From NCBI GenBank assembly GCA_021443065.1, contig JABUUR010000102.1, positions 1 through 7,354 of the forward strand: a stretch of DNA of 7,354 nt, read 5' to 3'. A program made the translations under genes and the position numbers. Below the pieces are notes generated by a model. That model worked only from the letters and a program-made list of their open reading frames with translations, did no database searches and was not told the DNA's origin. Positions 1 to 5,997 of this stretch are shown here, in pieces; position 1 is the stretch's first letter; each line of letters begins with the position of its first letter. This stretch comes from Fibrobacter sp. Its GTDB lineage: Bacteria > Fibrobacterota > Fibrobacteria > Fibrobacterales > Fibrobacteraceae.

Positions 1-2
1 AT

Positions 3-23
3 ACCTCAAACCTCAAAGCTCGC
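3..23. repeat. Heptanucleotide tandem repeat, block 1 (ACCTCAA)
   Basis: Two exact copies of ACCTCAA occupy 3-9 and 10-16, followed by a degenerate third heptad (AGCTCGC, 17-23) that runs into a hairpin. The period of seven is clear, but the array is short and may continue upstream of the window. It is non-coding in context and resembles the short heptamer arrays known from some bacterial intergenic regions. Its function is unknown. Confidence 0.6.
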
Positions 24-32
24 AACGCGAGC
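18..32. repeat. Small perfect hairpin between heptamer blocks
   Basis: GCTCGC (18-23) and GCGAGC (27-32) form a perfect 6-bp stem around the 3-nt loop AAC. No T-run follows on the + strand, so it is not a convincing intrinsic terminator for an upstream + strand gene. On the - strand it would be followed by T-rich sequence, but no - strand gene runs into it here. It separates the two heptamer blocks and shifts their phase by one base. Confidence 0.55.
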
Positions 33-38
33 GCCCTC

Positions 39-73
39 ACCACCAATCACCAACCACCAATCACCAACCTCTA
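39..73. repeat. Heptanucleotide tandem repeat, block 2 (AYCACCA)
   Basis: Four consecutive heptads alternate ACCACCA, ATCACCA, ACCACCA, ATCACCA (39-66), which makes two exact 14-bp units. A fifth heptad, ACCTCTA (67-73), differs by one base from the block 1 unit ACCTCAA. The array ends 19 bp before the start codon of the Nif3-family gene. No coding role is seen, and slippage-type length variation between strains is plausible. Confidence 0.7.
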
Positions 74-92
74 ATTTTACTACTATTCCCCC

Positions 93-854
93 ATGGATTT
101 GAAACTTTTTTCTGCTTGGCTTAATGAACTGCTCAGCCCGCAGTTTTTTCGCGATTACTGCAACAACGGCCTCTGTGTGGAGGCCTCGGACAAGGTGACC
201 AAGGTGGTGACTGGGGTGGATTTCCGGGACAGCCTTATCGATGAGGCTGTGGTGCGTGGGGCCGACTGCATCATCGTGCATCATCCCAATGGATTCTGGA
301 AGGGGGAGGAGCGTGTCCTTACGGGAAAATTCGGGGAGCGCATTCGCCGCCTTATGCAGCATGGCGTTTCCCTTTATGGCTTCCACCTGCCTCTGGACGG
401 CCATCTGGAAATAGGGAACAATGCCCTCATCGCAAAGGCCATGGGCTTGAATGTTGTTCGGGGATTTATGCAAGAGGGGGAATCTACCGTGGGTGTCGTC
501 GGGGAATGGGACGACCCTGCCTCGCAGAAGGAGTTTTTGGAAAGAGCGGAAAAAGCCTTTCCCAAGGGTTTGCAGAATAAATTTCTGTTCGGAAGCAGCC
601 TTGTCAAGAAGGTGGCCATTTGCAGCGGATCTGGCGCAAGCGGCATAGAAGAGTCCATGGGACTGGGGTGTGACGCCTTTGTCACCGGCGAAATCAAGGA
701 GGCGGTGCCTATCCAGGTGGAGGAGGCTGGTTTCAATCTGGTTTCGGCGGGCCACTACCGTACCGAAGTGTTCGGCGTGCGGGCCTTGGCCGAAAAAATT
801 GCCCAAAATCTTCAAATTTCGGCCGATTTCGTGGATTTGGACAATCCGATTTAG
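93..854 (+). CDS. Nif3-family dinuclear metal-center protein (short form)
   Basis: This is a 253-aa cytoplasmic protein of the Nif3/YbgI/YqfO family, often labelled GTP cyclohydrolase I type 2 homolog. Family members bind two metal ions in a toroidal hexamer, but their physiological substrate is not settled. The metal-site motifs are all visible: HHP at 63-65 (VHHPNGFW), HLPLD at 98-102 followed by GNN, TGEIK at 199-203, and GHYRTEVFG at 220-228, with H221 and E225 as the usual ligands. The length fits the short bacterial form that lacks the PII-like insert of YqfO. The ATG at 93 gives the expected N-terminus (helix, then GLCVE, matching the usual 'NxGLQV'). No Shine-Dalgarno sequence is seen; a TA-rich TAATTTTA at 72-79 could be part of a promoter. 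The next gene has its own promoter, so this may be a single transcript. Family assignment is firm; exact function is open. Confidence 0.93.
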   Translation: MDLKLFSAWLNELLSPQFFRDYCNNGLCVEASDKVTKVVTGVDFRDSLIDEAVVRGADCIIVHHPNGFWKGEERVLTGKFGERIRRLMQHGVSLYGFHLPLDGHLEIGNNALIAKAMGLNVVRGFMQEGESTVGVVGEWDDPASQKEFLERAEKAFPKGLQNKFLFGSSLVKKVAICSGSGASGIEESMGLGCDAFVTGEIKEAVPIQVEEAGFNLVSAGHYRTEVFGVRALAEKIAQNLQISADFVDLDNPI

Positions 855-915
855 TTTGGTCGCTCCAAAACCCATTTCAAGAATGTATCTCAAAAAAGCA
901 TCGAAATCAAGGTCC

Positions 916-948
916 ATTGACATTTTTTAGGTGTTTTTTGTATCTTTA
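916..948 (+). promoter_or_regulatory. Promoter for the M23 peptidase gene, near-leaderless
   Basis: TTGACA lies at 917-922 and TATCTT(TA) begins at 941, an 18-bp spacer in sigma-70 terms. Read with the Bacteroidetes-type consensus (TTTG, 19-21 bp, TAnnTTTG), ATTG at 916-919 and TATCTTTA at 941-948 fit with a 21-bp gap. The element ends 7 nt before the ATG at 956, so transcription would begin within a few bases of the start codon. This explains the absence of a Shine-Dalgarno sequence. The promoter call is inferred from motif match and position only. Confidence 0.6.
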
Positions 949-955
949 GAGCCCC

Positions 956-1876
956 ATGGAATCATTGAAAACCACAATACACTTCCAGAATTCAACCAAG
1001 TCCGTGACGCTGCACGTGCCGGCGTTCCTGTTCAAGGCTTGGCCGGTTCTACGCGTATTCATGTTCATTGGCATGGCTCTTTTTGTGATTCAGGTCACAT
1101 CCACCACGGTGTACGACGGCATCCTGAGCCACCAGATCCAGAACCGCCTGGAGTTGGACAAGGATATGTCCCAGATCCAGGGGACCATGGACTACCTAAA
1201 AAATACCTCCTCGGATTTTTTGAGGGACGAAAACCGCCTTTATGCACGATTTGGACTGCCAACCCAGGACGAGGCGACCCGCTGCCTGGGTACCGGCGGA
1301 AACGTGAGTCCCGATTCCCTGCTGCTTCGCAATTCCTCCCCGGTCTTCGAGCGCATGTCCGTGTTGAACGAGACCGCCGCAAGGCTTGGGAACATGATTG
1401 CCAACAACGAGGCCTCCTTCAAGAACTTGAACAAGTACATGGACCAGAAGCAGTCCTCCTGGCGCTTTGTACCTTCTATCGCCCCCACCCAGGGAAGGTA
1501 CGCATCGTCCTTTGGCCCCCGTGTCCACCCCATCACAGGGCAGGTGGGTAAAATGCACCAGGGCGTCGATATTTCCAACGAACGCTGGACTCCGATTTAT
1601 GCCCCTGCCGACGGCGTGGTGGAAATCGCACAGCACAGCAATTCCTTTGGATATTTTGTAACCTTGAATCACGGCAATGGACTCAAGACCCGCTACGGTC
1701 ACTTGCAAATGTACACCGTGCAACCGGGTGATTTTGTTAGCCGTTATCAAGTCATTGGCTATATGGGAAACACCGGCCTTTCCGTCGGGCCACACCTCCA
1801 CTACGAGGTGTGGATGGGCAACAGCCCTGTGAACCCGCTTGCTTATATGCTGCCCAACGATCATTCCATCGACTAA
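956..1876 (+). CDS. Membrane-anchored M23 (LytM-type) peptidoglycan endopeptidase
   Basis: This 306-aa protein has one membrane span at about 31-48, a polar and partly helical stretch at 55-165 likely to form a coiled coil, and a C-terminal M23 domain at about 176-296. M23 enzymes are zinc endopeptidases that cut peptide cross-links in peptidoglycan. The zinc and catalytic residues are present: HxxxD (H201 and D205 in HQGVDIS), H249 (RYGHL), and the HLH motif at 280-282. Unlike the EnvC/NlpD activators, which lack these residues, this copy should be active. The preceding SSFGPRVHPITG is the classic entry to the domain. Topology is N-terminus in, peptidase in the periplasm; the basic N-terminal segment (residues 1-30) is cytoplasmic. 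The layout (short tail, one span, coiled coil, LytM) matches M23 proteins found in many Gram-negative genomes that act in cell shape or division. The start is set by the promoter element 7 nt upstream. The specific cleavage site cannot be read from sequence. Confidence 0.93.
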   Translation: MESLKTTIHFQNSTKSVTLHVPAFLFKAWPVLRVFMFIGMALFVIQVTSTTVYDGILSHQIQNRLELDKDMSQIQGTMDYLKNTSSDFLRDENRLYARFGLPTQDEATRCLGTGGNVSPDSLLLRNSSPVFERMSVLNETAARLGNMIANNEASFKNLNKYMDQKQSSWRFVPSIAPTQGRYASSFGPRVHPITGQVGKMHQGVDISNERWTPIYAPADGVVEIAQHSNSFGYFVTLNHGNGLKTRYGHLQMYTVQPGDFVSRYQVIGYMGNTGLSVGPHLHYEVWMGNSPVNPLAYMLPNDHSID

Positions 1877-1890
1877 CCCCGGAGGTTGTC

Positions 1891-1936
1891 GGATTGTTGG
1901 AATCCTGCCCGAGAAAATAGCGCCGGCTTGACCGGC
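1891..1936 (+). other. Leader hairpins upstream of the lamin-tail gene
   Basis: Two small inverted repeats lie in the 89-bp gap: GGATT (1891-1895) with AATCC (1901-1905), and GCCGG (1922-1926) with CCGGC (1932-1936), each with a 5-nt loop. Neither is followed by a T-run. They may be parts of a structured 5' leader, or chance given their 5-bp stems. No clear promoter is visible in the gap, so read-through from the M23 gene is possible. Confidence 0.3.
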
Positions 1937-1947
1937 TAAGGGCGGAC

Positions 1948-1963
1948 CACCCTACGGAGGGTG
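1948..1963 (+). promoter_or_regulatory. Ribosome binding site within a hairpin, deciding the TTG start at 1966
   Basis: GGAGG (1956-1960) sits 5 nt before TTG at 1966, a strong Shine-Dalgarno match and one of only two in the window. It overlaps a perfect 6-bp hairpin: CACCCT (1948-1953), loop ACGG, AGGGTG (1958-1963). The Shine-Dalgarno sequence is therefore partly in the loop and partly in the stem, which could lower translation or make it regulated. No ATG, GTG or TTG lies in frame between the upstream stop (1918) and 1966, so this motif fixes the start. Confidence 0.6.
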
Positions 1964-1965
1964 CT

Positions 1966-3492
1966 TTGTTTAAAAGAATTCAGGAATCCTGCGACCTGCA
2001 GGCTTTCCTTGCTTTTTTGCTGTCGGTGGTTTTGCCGCTGGTGGTTCTTTTCTTTTTGATGATGCTTTTCAGTTGCTCGCCGGTTTTTGCCTGCCCGAGG
2101 GTCGTGGAGGTGTTTGCGGACCCTGTGGACAGGAGCGACCGGGAGGGGGAGTTCGTTGAACTTCGCCTGGGGGATGGGCCGGAGGAACCTCCCTTCGACA
2201 GCATTGCTGTACAATTCGAAGAAAAGACGGCGTTGCTGTTTGCCAATCCGAATAAATCCCGCCTTGTGCTTGTCCACGATTCCGCCTACTGCCCCCAGAG
2301 GGAGTCTGTGGCTTGCGGCTTGCTGGGGAGCCTGTCCCTGCCAAATTCCAGGAGCACCTACTGGCGGACCTGGACCCTTCGGAAGGGGGAGGGGACTGCC
2401 TGTCTGGATTCGGTGGGACTTGCAAGCCCCAAGGCTGGCTCCAGTTTTCAGCGGGTAAAGGAATCGGACCGATGGGTAGTTACGCAACCTACGCCGGGGG
2501 AGGCGAACCCTCTTTACGAGGAGGGGGTAAGGGACTGCGGGCTTGATCCCCTGGAGGCTTCCGCGTTGACCAGCGGTAACGGTATGGAATGGAAGATTCG
2601 AATTTCCATGACAGGCTGCGACTCTGCCTTGCTCAACTACAGGGTGGAGGACCTGTTCGGCGGTAAGGTGCTTTCGGACTCGTCCGTCATTTACGGAGGG
2701 CTGGAAATTCCCGAGGTCGGGGGGCGAGCCTTGCGGGTAAGGGCGGAACTGCCTTGCGACGAGGCTTCGGGTAACGACCGGCTGGACACGTTGCTTGTTT
2801 CATCGGGAAATTCCCCGCTGATCGTTTCCGAGGTCCATCATTGCCCCCAGGAACCCGAACCGGAATGGGTTGAAGTTTACAACCGCACGGGGAAAAACCT
2901 ACCCATGGAAAAGTTCCATTTTTGCGGGCGGGGCGGTTTGTGGAGTAAGAATTCCTCCGATTCCATAAGGCCCTACCAGTCGGTGATTTTTACCAAGGAT
3001 TCCCTGGGCATGCGGGATTACCTTGGGTACAGGGATGCCCGGATCGTTCAACTTTCCATGGGATACCTGAACAACTCCTCGGGGAGCATTTCCGTTTGCT
3101 ACGGGGAGCAGGTCGTGGACTCTGTGTCCTGGGACAAGTCCACGGTCGCCTGCCCCCAGGGGTTCAACCCTGTAACCGGAGGCGCGGAGTACACCCCCGG
3201 ATTCCAGAGGAATGCAAATTCAAAAAAGGATTCTCCTTTTACATACAAACTATCGTCCCGGGTGATAAGGCGGGATGGAACGCCCTTGCGGGTCTGGGTG
3301 GAAAGCGAATTCCCGGTAGATCTGAAACTTCTAGATTCCGCAGGCCATGTGCTGTGGAAAACAAGGATCCCCCCGCAATCCAACATGTGGTGGGGCGTGC
3401 CCCTGAAAGATCTGCCCAAGACAGGTGTCGCCTTCATCTCCTTTGCAGCGGGTTCCTATGAAAACAAAGTCGGTATACTTTTACGCCCCTAG
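1966..3492 (+). CDS. Exported protein with two lamin-tail-like (LTD) domains
   Basis: The product is 508 aa and starts at TTG behind GGAGG. A strongly hydrophobic segment (13-36) ends in two cysteines: C37 in LFSC, a possible but imperfect lipobox, and C43 after VFA, so export as a lipoprotein or by signal peptidase I is likely. Residues about 44-182 look like a first lamin-tail domain: EFVEL, then LPNSRSTYWRTW, LDSV and a closing PTPGEANP. Residues 205-280 look like a beta-sandwich spacer. A second lamin-tail domain spans about 284-415, with VSEVHH, EWVEVYN, a Y-L-N-N-S-S-G stretch, VVDSVSW and TPGFQRN. The C-terminal ~80 residues (FTYKLSSRV...VLWKTRIP) resemble the Ig-like, FlgD-type tail of secreted proteins. 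LTDs are beta-sandwich modules of extracellular proteins and nucleases, but no nuclease motif is seen here. Arginine codons are unusual: 24 of 32 are AGG or CGG. The next gene follows after 7 bp. Domain calls are by eye; function is unknown. Confidence 0.8.
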   Translation: MFKRIQESCDLQAFLAFLLSVVLPLVVLFFLMMLFSCSPVFACPRVVEVFADPVDRSDREGEFVELRLGDGPEEPPFDSIAVQFEEKTALLFANPNKSRLVLVHDSAYCPQRESVACGLLGSLSLPNSRSTYWRTWTLRKGEGTACLDSVGLASPKAGSSFQRVKESDRWVVTQPTPGEANPLYEEGVRDCGLDPLEASALTSGNGMEWKIRISMTGCDSALLNYRVEDLFGGKVLSDSSVIYGGLEIPEVGGRALRVRAELPCDEASGNDRLDTLLVSSGNSPLIVSEVHHCPQEPEPEWVEVYNRTGKNLPMEKFHFCGRGGLWSKNSSDSIRPYQSVIFTKDSLGMRDYLGYRDARIVQLSMGYLNNSSGSISVCYGEQVVDSVSWDKSTVACPQGFNPVTGGAEYTPGFQRNANSKKDSPFTYKLSSRVIRRDGTPLRVWVESEFPVDLKLLDSAGHVLWKTRIPPQSNMWWGVPLKDLPKTGVAFISFAAGSYENKVGILLRP

Positions 3493-3499
3493 GTTTTGT

Positions 3500-4231
3500 A
3501 TGGTTGACATCAAAAAAATTCTTGCCCTGTGGGTGTTGTTGTGTTGCCTTGCTTTTTCGCAGGAGAATGCCTTGGCGTTGAAAGGACTGCCGAGTTACGA
3601 GTCCTCGCCCGCTCGCATGTTGCAGCCTGCCTTTGGATTTCGTTTCGAGTCTTCGGGAGGCGGTCGCCAGTTTATTTACGGGGCCTCGGGCGAATTCGGG
3701 AAAGGCACCTTGCGATCGGGTTTTGTCTACGATTTTTCCGTCATGGATTCCCTGTACAGAAAGTCTTATTCGGAATTGCAACTGGGATATGGAATTTATG
3801 GAATCTGGGCGGGGGTCGGTTACGGGGTTTCCATGGAATGGATTCCGGGTGGTGACCTGTGGGTACGCCACAGGTTCAAGGCCGGGTCTCTTTTTGAATG
3901 GCGCCAAATGTACTTGGCCGGCCTGCTGGACGGCTGGTTTGACGACCTGAAACAGACGGGGTTTGTGGTGGGGGGCGGTGCAAAGGTGGGGGAAAACTTC
4001 GATTTGTTTTTTCAATGGAACGGTGGCTTTCTTGACTTGGGGGCCGGGGTCAAGATGGGTTGCGTCTATTTTTCGACGGTGTACCAGTTTCCCGGCTTTG
4101 GCACGGAACTTTCCCTGGGGGTTTTCTGGAAAGATTGGACTATGGACCTTTTTTATGGATTTAACAACGAAAGTTTTCATAGGATTGGGGGACGGGTTTC
4201 CAAAAGATTTGGCAAAAAGACTATCTTGTAG
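3500..4231 (+). CDS. Probable outer-membrane beta-barrel protein (unknown function)
   Basis: Using the ATG at 3500, the product is 243 aa with a clean signal peptide: KK at 5-6, a hydrophobic core at 7-19, and a likely cut after AFS (20) or ALA (26). The rest is rich in Gly, Phe, Tyr and Trp, with alternating polar and hydrophobic residues and paired turns (for example ELQLGYGIYGIWAGVGYGVS, FDLFFQWNGGFLDLGAGV and TMDLFYGFNN). This is the pattern of a small 8- to 10-strand outer-membrane barrel. It ends FGKKTIL, without the classical terminal Phe. Longer in-frame starts exist at ATG 3458 and GTG 3425, but both overlap the previous gene and bury the signal peptide. It follows the lamin-tail gene by 7 bp and is likely co-transcribed, so the two proteins may act together at the cell surface. 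I do not recognise a specific family. Confidence 0.75.
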   Translation: MVDIKKILALWVLLCCLAFSQENALALKGLPSYESSPARMLQPAFGFRFESSGGGRQFIYGASGEFGKGTLRSGFVYDFSVMDSLYRKSYSELQLGYGIYGIWAGVGYGVSMEWIPGGDLWVRHRFKAGSLFEWRQMYLAGLLDGWFDDLKQTGFVVGGGAKVGENFDLFFQWNGGFLDLGAGVKMGCVYFSTVYQFPGFGTELSLGVFWKDWTMDLFYGFNNESFHRIGGRVSKRFGKKTIL

Positions 4232-4259
4232 CATTGTTAGTATTATCTTTGGAATGCTA
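4229..4259 (+). promoter_or_regulatory. Promoter element TATCTTTG framed by a 7-bp inverted repeat
   Basis: TATCTTTG at 4244-4251 is a full match to the TAnnTTTG -7 element of Bacteroidetes-type promoters and ends 7 nt before the ATG at 4259. This is the same spacing as at the M23 gene. No good -33 TTG lies 19-21 bp upstream, so the upstream half is weak. The element is framed by TAGCATT (4229-4235) and AATGCTA (4253-4259), a perfect inverted repeat with a 17-bp spacer that could be an operator. It separates the PAS-rhodanese-ribD genes from the lamin-tail/barrel pair. Confidence 0.5.
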
Positions 4260-5518
4260 TGTTCATCGATCCTGGCATATTGGCGGTTCTTCTTTTTACG
4301 GGCTTTGCGATCATTATCGCATTGGCCATATCCCATGTGCTGATCAGGGGCTTTACCGACAAGTTGAACGCCTACAAGAATTTTTCTGGAAGCGTCAACG
4401 AATTCATTTTGTTCGTTTCCAAGGAAGGCTTGTTGCAAGATGCCTTGCCCAGGTCCGTTGACGACCCCTTTTATGAGCGTTTGTGTGAAAAGGGCTCCTT
4501 TGACGAGATTCTTTCCGAAGAGGACTTTACACGAATGAAGGAATACATAAAGGGCGCCGAGGCTTATCCCGATATTCCCTTCATTTTTTCGTTCAAGGGC
4601 GAAAACGGAACCCGCTGGTACGAAATGAAGGCGTTCATGAAGAAATCCCTTAGCCACAGCCATTGGGAGTTCCTCGTTAAAAACGTGACCATGGATGTGG
4701 ATCTTAGAAAACAGGTGGACCGCGCCAAGAGCAATCTGGATTTGCTGCTGCAGAATACGGGGGATTTCTTGTGGAGTTTTGACGTGGATACCCGGCAGAT
4801 CACCTTGCTTACCCCAATCACGGACGAAGACGGACGCGTCATTCCAAGGTCTGTGGGGGTTCAGGATATACACGCCCTGTTGCTGGACGAGGAATACTCC
4901 ATGTTCGAACGTCGTATCAACGCAAGGATCATGGCTTTCCGTGCCTCCAACTTCAAGGACATGGATGAAAATTCCAGTATCAAGTTGCGGCTCGTGGGCT
5001 CCGATGGAAACCTGGTGTGGTACTGTTTCCGCTACAGGGTGTACCTGGAGGAAAACGCGAGGATCTTGATCAAGGGTTCCGCCAGAAGGATGGACCTGTT
5101 GTTCGACAACCCTATCTACGACGACTGCGTAAATTTGGACGCTGCCATCGGGACCATGCTTTCTTTCCCGGATATTCGCATTTTCTGCGTGGATCGCGAT
5201 TACCGCATTGTAAGTTGCAACCAGGCTTTTGCCCTGGATTTTAAATATATGAGCCCGGAAAAGTCCTTTGGAAAGCGTTTGCTGGAGGTGGTCAAGCCCA
5301 AGTATTATTCCTTTATCCAAGGAACATTGTCCGAAGTCTTTGAATCCGGCAAGGCGAAGTCCTGGAAGGGGCCCTTTAACAAGGAAAACCGCCTTCTTTG
5401 GTTCAATGCCATCCCCCTGACAAAGACGGAAGGGTTTGTTTATCGCGCCATGGGTGTGTACATCCAGATGGACGCGGCTGATTTCAAGAACGATTCAAAT
5501 ATCAAGGAGTTGATATGA
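4259..5518 (+). CDS. Membrane-anchored triple-PAS sensor protein without output domain
   Basis: The product is 419 aa. One membrane helix near the N-terminus (about 8-28) is followed by cytoplasmic sequence that reads as three PAS-like folds. PAS1 is about 43-150 (NEFILFVSKEG ... WYEMKAFMKK ... WEFLVKNVT). PAS2 is about 160-280 (LLLQNTGDFLWSFDVDTRQI ... IKLRLVGSDGNLVWY ... KGSARRM). PAS3 is about 303-405 (DIRIFCVDRDYRIVSCNQAF ... LLWFNAIPLTKTEG). A short charged helix (148-165) links the first two. No histidine-kinase, GGDEF, EAL, HTH or methyl-accepting domain follows. The end is genuine, because the next gene overlaps the stop by ATGA. PAS domains bind small ligands, haem, flavin or each other; which applies here cannot be read. 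It may regulate a partner by protein contact. The start is supported by the TATCTTTG element 7 nt upstream. PAS3 is the most typical of the three; PAS1 is the least certain. Confidence 0.8.
   Translation: MFIDPGILAVLLFTGFAIIIALAISHVLIRGFTDKLNAYKNFSGSVNEFILFVSKEGLLQDALPRSVDDPFYERLCEKGSFDEILSEEDFTRMKEYIKGAEAYPDIPFIFSFKGENGTRWYEMKAFMKKSLSHSHWEFLVKNVTMDVDLRKQVDRAKSNLDLLLQNTGDFLWSFDVDTRQITLLTPITDEDGRVIPRSVGVQDIHALLLDEEYSMFERRINARIMAFRASNFKDMDENSSIKLRLVGSDGNLVWYCFRYRVYLEENARILIKGSARRMDLLFDNPIYDDCVNLDAAIGTMLSFPDIRIFCVDRDYRIVSCNQAFALDFKYMSPEKSFGKRLLEVVKPKYYSFIQGTLSEVFESGKAKSWKGPFNKENRLLWFNAIPLTKTEGFVYRAMGVYIQMDAADFKNDSNIKELI
5504..5509 (+). promoter_or_regulatory. Ribosome binding site of the rhodanese lipoprotein gene
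   Basis: AAGGAG lies inside the last codons of the PAS gene, 5 nt before the ATG at 5515. Together with the ATGA stop/start overlap (5515-5518) this indicates translational coupling of the two genes. Confidence 0.8.
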
Positions 5519-5973
5519 AATGCAAAATGATTTTTTTGGCAGTGGGTGCCGCCCTGCTGTTTTCCGCCTGCAATGAACATAAGGTTGAAGCCAAGGCGGA
5601 TGTGAAGCCCGCCGCCGAAGTGCAGGCCGCTCCCGCGGAGGTGAAGCCCGCCCCCAAGCCGGCAAGTTCCGCCATTGCCGAAAAGATCTCCATGATCGAA
5701 TGGAAGGATGCCCTGGAAATGGGTGCGAAGGGTGCCGTGTTTGTGGATGTCCGCAATCCCAACGAACTGAGGGATGGTTTTGTACAGGGTTCCATAAACA
5801 TTCCGCTTCCGGAGTTGAAACAGCGATTTGCGGAACTTCCCAAGGATAAGGACATTCTTGTCTATTGCCGTTCCGGCCGCCGCAGCGAACTTGCCACCCA
5901 TTTCTTGATGCAGCAGGGCTACGAAAAGGCCCATAATATTCTGGGCGGTTTCATGGCTTATCCCCGCGATTAA
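5515..5973 (+). CDS. Rhodanese-like lipoprotein (single domain)
   Basis: The product is 152 aa. A lipoprotein signal (MKCKMIFLAVGAALLFSAC) ends in a lipobox with C19 as the lipidated residue. A Lys/Ala/Pro-rich linker (about 23-52, with VKPA motifs repeated 13 residues apart) tethers a compact rhodanese domain at about 57-152. Its hallmarks are VFVDVRNPNELRDG (75-88), the GSINIPL segment, and the active-site loop YCRSGRRS with C118 as the catalytic cysteine. Single-domain rhodaneses of this type move sulfane sulfur or reduce thiol-bound sulfur. Being lipid-anchored, this one should work in the periplasm or on the outer membrane, on sulfide, polysulfide, thiosulfate or cyanide-like substrates. 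Asn at position +2 after the cysteine (N20) does not match the E. coli inner-membrane retention signal (Asp), which favours outer-membrane sorting if the same rule holds here. It is translationally coupled to the PAS sensor, suggesting a shared pathway. The family is firm; the substrate is not. Confidence 0.92.
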   Translation: MKCKMIFLAVGAALLFSACNEHKVEAKADVKPAAEVQAAPAEVKPAPKPASSAIAEKISMIEWKDALEMGAKGAVFVDVRNPNELRDGFVQGSINIPLPELKQRFAELPKDKDILVYCRSGRRSELATHFLMQQGYEKAHNILGGFMAYPRD

Positions 5974-5997
5974 AGCGGTTTCCTTGGGTATCGTCTG

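Noticed and set aside
39..73. CRISPR-like array
   Set aside because: The repeat units are 7 bp and contiguous with no spacers, and no cas gene is present.
6..923. Open frame on the - strand covering the Nif3 gene and the gap after it
   Set aside because: Its first 23 or so residues in the intergenic part look protein-like, but the rest is the antisense of a firmly identified gene and no promoter or ribosome binding site supports it.
1894..1920. Tiny TTG-started open frame (8 residues) 8 nt after GGAGG at 1881-1885
   Set aside because: It could be imagined as a leader peptide, but the length, the TTG start and the lack of regulatory codons make chance more likely.
3425..3499. Extended N-terminus for the barrel protein (GTG 3425 or ATG 3458)
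   Set aside because: Both starts overlap the end of the lamin-tail gene and place extra residues before an otherwise typical signal peptide starting at 3500. The 3458 ATG cannot be fully excluded.
3434..5320. Long open frame on the - strand (628 codons)
   Set aside because: It lies antisense to the barrel gene and most of the PAS gene, both of which have clear signal, membrane and domain features. The frame reads as low-complexity His/Gln-rich protein with no recognisable domain, and spans a promoter and a gene boundary. It is a codon-bias shadow.
5974..5997. FMN riboswitch upstream of ribD
   Set aside because: The gap is only 24 bp and the sequence before it is the rhodanese coding region, so there is no room for an RFN element.
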